In this document: piece after piece, positions 62,933-64,000 of the stretch
Layout: every line of letters starts with the position of its first letter
Numbering within the stretch: position 1 is the first letter of the stretch
DNA from: Pseudoips prasinana
Taxonomy: Eukaryota > Arthropoda > Insecta > Lepidoptera > Nolidae
Assembly: GCA_951640165.1 (NCBI GenBank)
Contig: OX621250.1
Coordinates: forward strand, 8,866,001-8,930,000
Direction of reading: 5' to 3'
Length of the DNA: 64,000 nt
Program-made: the position numbers and the translations under genes
The notes under the pieces: model-generated
What the model was told of the DNA's origin: nothing
Seen by the model: only the letters and a program-made list of their open reading frames with translations
Database searches by the model: none

Positions 62933-63110
62933 CTATAAATGTTTTAACAATCCGTGTACCTAAATATCTATATGTAACTAGAAATCATTATGTATAATAA
63001 CTATAATACTACACGTTCTGATACTACATGTTCTGACTATTTTTTAAAGTCACTACAAGCGCTTTTTTAAAGTCTACGTGAATAAAAACCTTTTTTTATT
63101 TTATTTCTTT
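62933..63110 (+). repeat. Interspersed repeat N, copy 4, right half
   Basis: TGTTTTAACAATCCGTGTAC, AGAAATCATTATGTATAATA, TACTACATGTTCTGACTATT and GCGCTTTTTTAAAGTCTACG. Continues the left half ending at 60031. Confidence 0.8.
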
Positions 63111-63264
63111 TTAATGTATTAATATGCATGATTTGAAGAGATCTTTCGTTTGTAATGGATGAAGTCAATATGTAATTAACCGATTTCGAAAATTATTTCA
63201 CTAATGGATATTTCATTGTCAGCGAGGAACATGGGCTGTCTTATATAATTGAATATATTGTCAA

Positions 63265-63360
63265 ATTACGGCCATGGCGGCCAGCCTCAATGGAGACTAG
63301 CCATGTGTATATTATAGAATACTGATGAGTGCGCAAACGCAGTTGCTGTTTCCTCCTACG
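63265..63360 (-). mobile_element. SINE family E, copy 6 (3' fragment)
   Basis: CCATGGCGGCCAGCCTCAAT, GGAGACTAGCCATGTG and GAGTGCGCAAACGCAG match the E end at 20.5 kb in the same orientation. Confidence 0.55.
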
Positions 63361-64000
63361 GAGATTTCCTCCCATAACGGAGTGCAATCAAAAATAGCCT
63401 AAGTTTTTTTGTAAAGGAATTTTCATAATTTAACTAAAACTATAACAGTAAAAAAATGCTTGAATACACTTGCTTTTGCTATATTATTAAATACACATCT
63501 ATGTGTATCTCAGCGTTTTGCATCACAAACTTCTGAAAAAAAAATGATTATTTTACTGTAATAATTTAAGAAAATAACTTGACTAATTATAAACAATAGG
63601 TCTGTTTTGGAACGAACATACAAAACCCCTTTCATGACTTGACTGACCATTTGGCTATTTTTTTAAAGAAATATAAATGTTTTACCTATTTTGCTCCTAG
63701 CAATTGGTCATGTTCGCATTATGTTACCTATTCTTAAGTTTCAAATTAACATTTAGAACACATAAACAGACGCAAAGTCACACCAGAAGTGTTACTTTTT
63801 ACTACTTGTGTACGGAGCCTAAAAAAATCACAGAAAGATTTGTATGGGTGTTACAAATCATTCAATATATAATCTGTTGTTAAAACAACAATAAAAGTAA
63901 TTTTTTATATGGAATGTTCCATAGCTAAAAGTAAAAGTGGCAAGCCTCTCCTTAACTGCACAGTTTTTATAAACAACCATTAATATTCTAGTCACCTACT
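63361..64000. other. Non-genic stretch
   Basis: AT-rich sequence without a recognised gene or family to the end of the window. Confidence 0.4.

Overview
This is AT-rich, repeat-saturated eukaryotic DNA with no recognisable single-copy host gene. The repeats point to a moth or butterfly (Lepidoptera): Helitrons ending in a GC-rich hairpin plus CTAG, tRNA-headed SINEs with AGTACAAGCT-type tails, the GGCCAAGTGCGAGTCGG repeat, and RTE-like LINE ends. I identify these families by their internal structure and by recurrence within the window; no database search was possible.

Layout. 0-10 kb: a truncated LINE end, a diverged 393-bp tandem duplication, a small MITE, two fold-back elements that share a GC-rich core (6.1 and 9.4 kb) and a three-armed palindrome around (TA)n. 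10-25 kb: a dense field of SINEs and Helitrons nested in one another, a perfect 209-bp tandem duplication, and RTE and other LINE ends. 25-34 kb: a Tc1-like transposon with an intact 348-codon transposase on the minus strand (27.3-28.4 kb) and a mariner with one frameshift (32.6-33.9 kb) sitting in a Helitron end. 34-44 kb: SINEs, an inverted pair of 5S-rRNA-like SINEs, several perfect hairpins, fragments of a DIRS-like element and a LINE end. 45-47.6 kb: a roughly 148-bp satellite array followed by a decayed tyrosine-recombinase (DIRS-like) relic with inverted repeats. 48-57 kb: Helitrons, SINEs, a 57-bp minisatellite, a 252-bp MITE and LINE 3' ends. 57-64 kb: an inverted SINE pair, then a 920-codon LINE ORF (endonuclease plus reverse transcriptase, YADD) inserted in an older repeat.

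The coding capacity is that of mobile elements. The Tc1 transposase and the L2/CR1-type LINE polyprotein are open and keep all visible catalytic residues; the other element genes are broken. Insertions are layered: Helitron in SINE, Helitron in Helitron, LINE in SINE with a 12-bp target duplication, LINE in an older repeat, mariner in Helitron, and a MITE in Helitron. This gives a relative age order. The most unusual signals are a recurrent class of short-spacer, nearly perfect inverted duplications, a SINE whose head resembles 5S rRNA, and two fold-back elements with one core but different inverted repeats.
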